Source: CAYZZA01 sp964482685 (lineage in GTDB: Bacteria > Bacillota > Bacilli > Lactobacillales > Carnobacteriaceae_A). Taken from it: 6,658 bases of DNA. The notes under the pieces are model-generated. The model ran no database searches and was not told the DNA's origin. It saw only the letters and a program-made list of their open reading frames with translations. Positions within the stretch are counted from its first letter, which is position 1, and every line of letters begins with the position of its first letter. Made by a program: the position numbers and the translations under genes. The stretch is taken from the NCBI GenBank assembly GCA_964482685.1, contig CAYZZA010000062.1:1-6658 (forward strand), written 5' to 3'. Positions 6,222-6,658 of the stretch are shown in pieces.

Positions 6222-6658
6222 TCATAATGTCCTTATTTTTATTCCTAATTCAATTTTACTCACATTTAACTTTATACTTCTTAATCCGTTATTAAAAGAA
6301 AAACCAGTTACGTAATCTTTGTACTTCTCATAATATTCTTTTATTTCATTTTTATCTACATTTTCTTCTATAGCAAGCAATAATTTATATGTCAGCAAAC
6401 CCGGAATCCTATAATCAACAAACGCTTTTTTTAGCGACATATTATCATTTGATATTTCATTACATAAATCCATAAAAACAGTATAATCCAAGTCTAGTTT
6501 TTGCATGGAAAAATCAGACAATCTTGTTCCTACTGCATCATTATTGTAATAAGTCAAATAGTCTTCAGCATATGTAACTTTATTTGTCTCTGCTAAAATC
6601 CGACTAAAAAGATCTATATCTTCTGCCCAATTTAAATTTTTTTTGAATAAAATACTTT
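6222..6658 (-). CDS. Family 2 glycosyltransferase, C-terminal part (cut by window edge)
   Basis: An open frame of 145 codons that reaches the right edge, so the N-terminus lies outside the window and there is no true start here. The first readable residues are SILFKKNLNWAEDIDLFSRIL. The WAEDIDLF segment matches the (G/A)ED-x-x-F motif that carries the catalytic base in GT-A fold, family 2 glycosyltransferases, and KVTYAEDYLTYY resembles the next beta strand of that fold. The remainder (about 100 residues) is a mainly helical, charged tail, typical of enzymes that extend surface polysaccharide repeats. The DXD motif and nucleotide-binding part are not visible. A TTG inside the frame at 6557 is not a believable start because the family motif lies upstream of it. 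Composition is about 26% GC by hand count, clearly lower than its neighbours. The sugar donor and linkage cannot be told. Confidence 0.75.
   Translation of the reverse strand, partial: SILFKKNLNWAEDIDLFSRILAETNKVTYAEDYLTYYNNDAVGTRLSDFSMQKLDLDYTVFMDLCNEISNDNMSLKKAFVDYRIPGLLTYKLLLAIEENVDKNEIKEYYEKYKDYVTGFSFNNGLRSIKLNVSKIELGIKIRTL

Noticed and set aside
6065..6295. Plus-strand open frame of 76 codons overlapping the glycosyltransferase end
   Set aside because: It is antisense to a gene with a family motif, has no ribosome binding site and is of low complexity; it looks like a shadow frame in AT-rich DNA.
1..6658. CRISPR arrays, tRNA or rRNA genes, insertion sequences
   Set aside because: No regularly spaced repeats, cloverleaf-like sequence, transposase motifs or terminal inverted repeats were seen.

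Overview
The window carries one complete five-gene block and one gene cut by the right edge, all on the minus strand, so transcription runs from high to low coordinates: glycosyltransferase fragment, UDP-glucose 6-dehydrogenase (ugd), MurJ-family flippase, LicA-type choline kinase, LicC-type cytidylyltransferase, and a LytR-CpsA-Psr (LCP) family ligase. This is a cell-surface polysaccharide or teichoic-acid locus. The moderate to low GC content, the strong AAGGAG-type ribosome binding sites, the LCP protein and the form of the Ugd and MurJ proteins all point to a low-GC Gram-positive, most likely Lactobacillales. I cannot assign a genus from the sequence alone.

Layout from right to left. 6222-6658 is the C-terminal part of a family 2 glycosyltransferase, much more AT-rich (about 26% GC by hand count) than the rest. 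5971-6221 is intergenic and holds a candidate ugd promoter and a small leader inverted repeat. ugd (4801-5970) supplies UDP-glucuronate and ends in a strong intrinsic terminator (4687-4722). A TATAAT-type promoter (4586-4615) then appears to start a separate unit, murJ-licA-licC (4562 down to 1384), with gaps of 46 nt and 1 nt between the genes. 1177-1383 is intergenic, without a convincing terminator or promoter but with an 8-bp inverted repeat. The LCP gene (178-1176) has its own ribosome binding site. 1-177 contains no gene that I can see, only a 27-nt imperfect dyad.

How the genes may work together (inference). LicA phosphorylates choline and LicC activates phosphocholine to CDP-choline. 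The glycosyltransferase and Ugd-derived glucuronate build a repeat unit on a lipid carrier, the MurJ-like protein moves a lipid-linked precursor across the membrane, and the LCP protein attaches the polymer to the cell wall. The main point of interest is that a MurJ-family flippase shares an apparent operon with the two CDP-choline genes. This resembles the pneumococcal arrangement, in which choline decoration is linked to a dedicated flippase (TacF), but uses a different flippase family. The choline transporter (LicB) and the phosphocholine transferase (LicD) expected for a complete pathway are not in the window.
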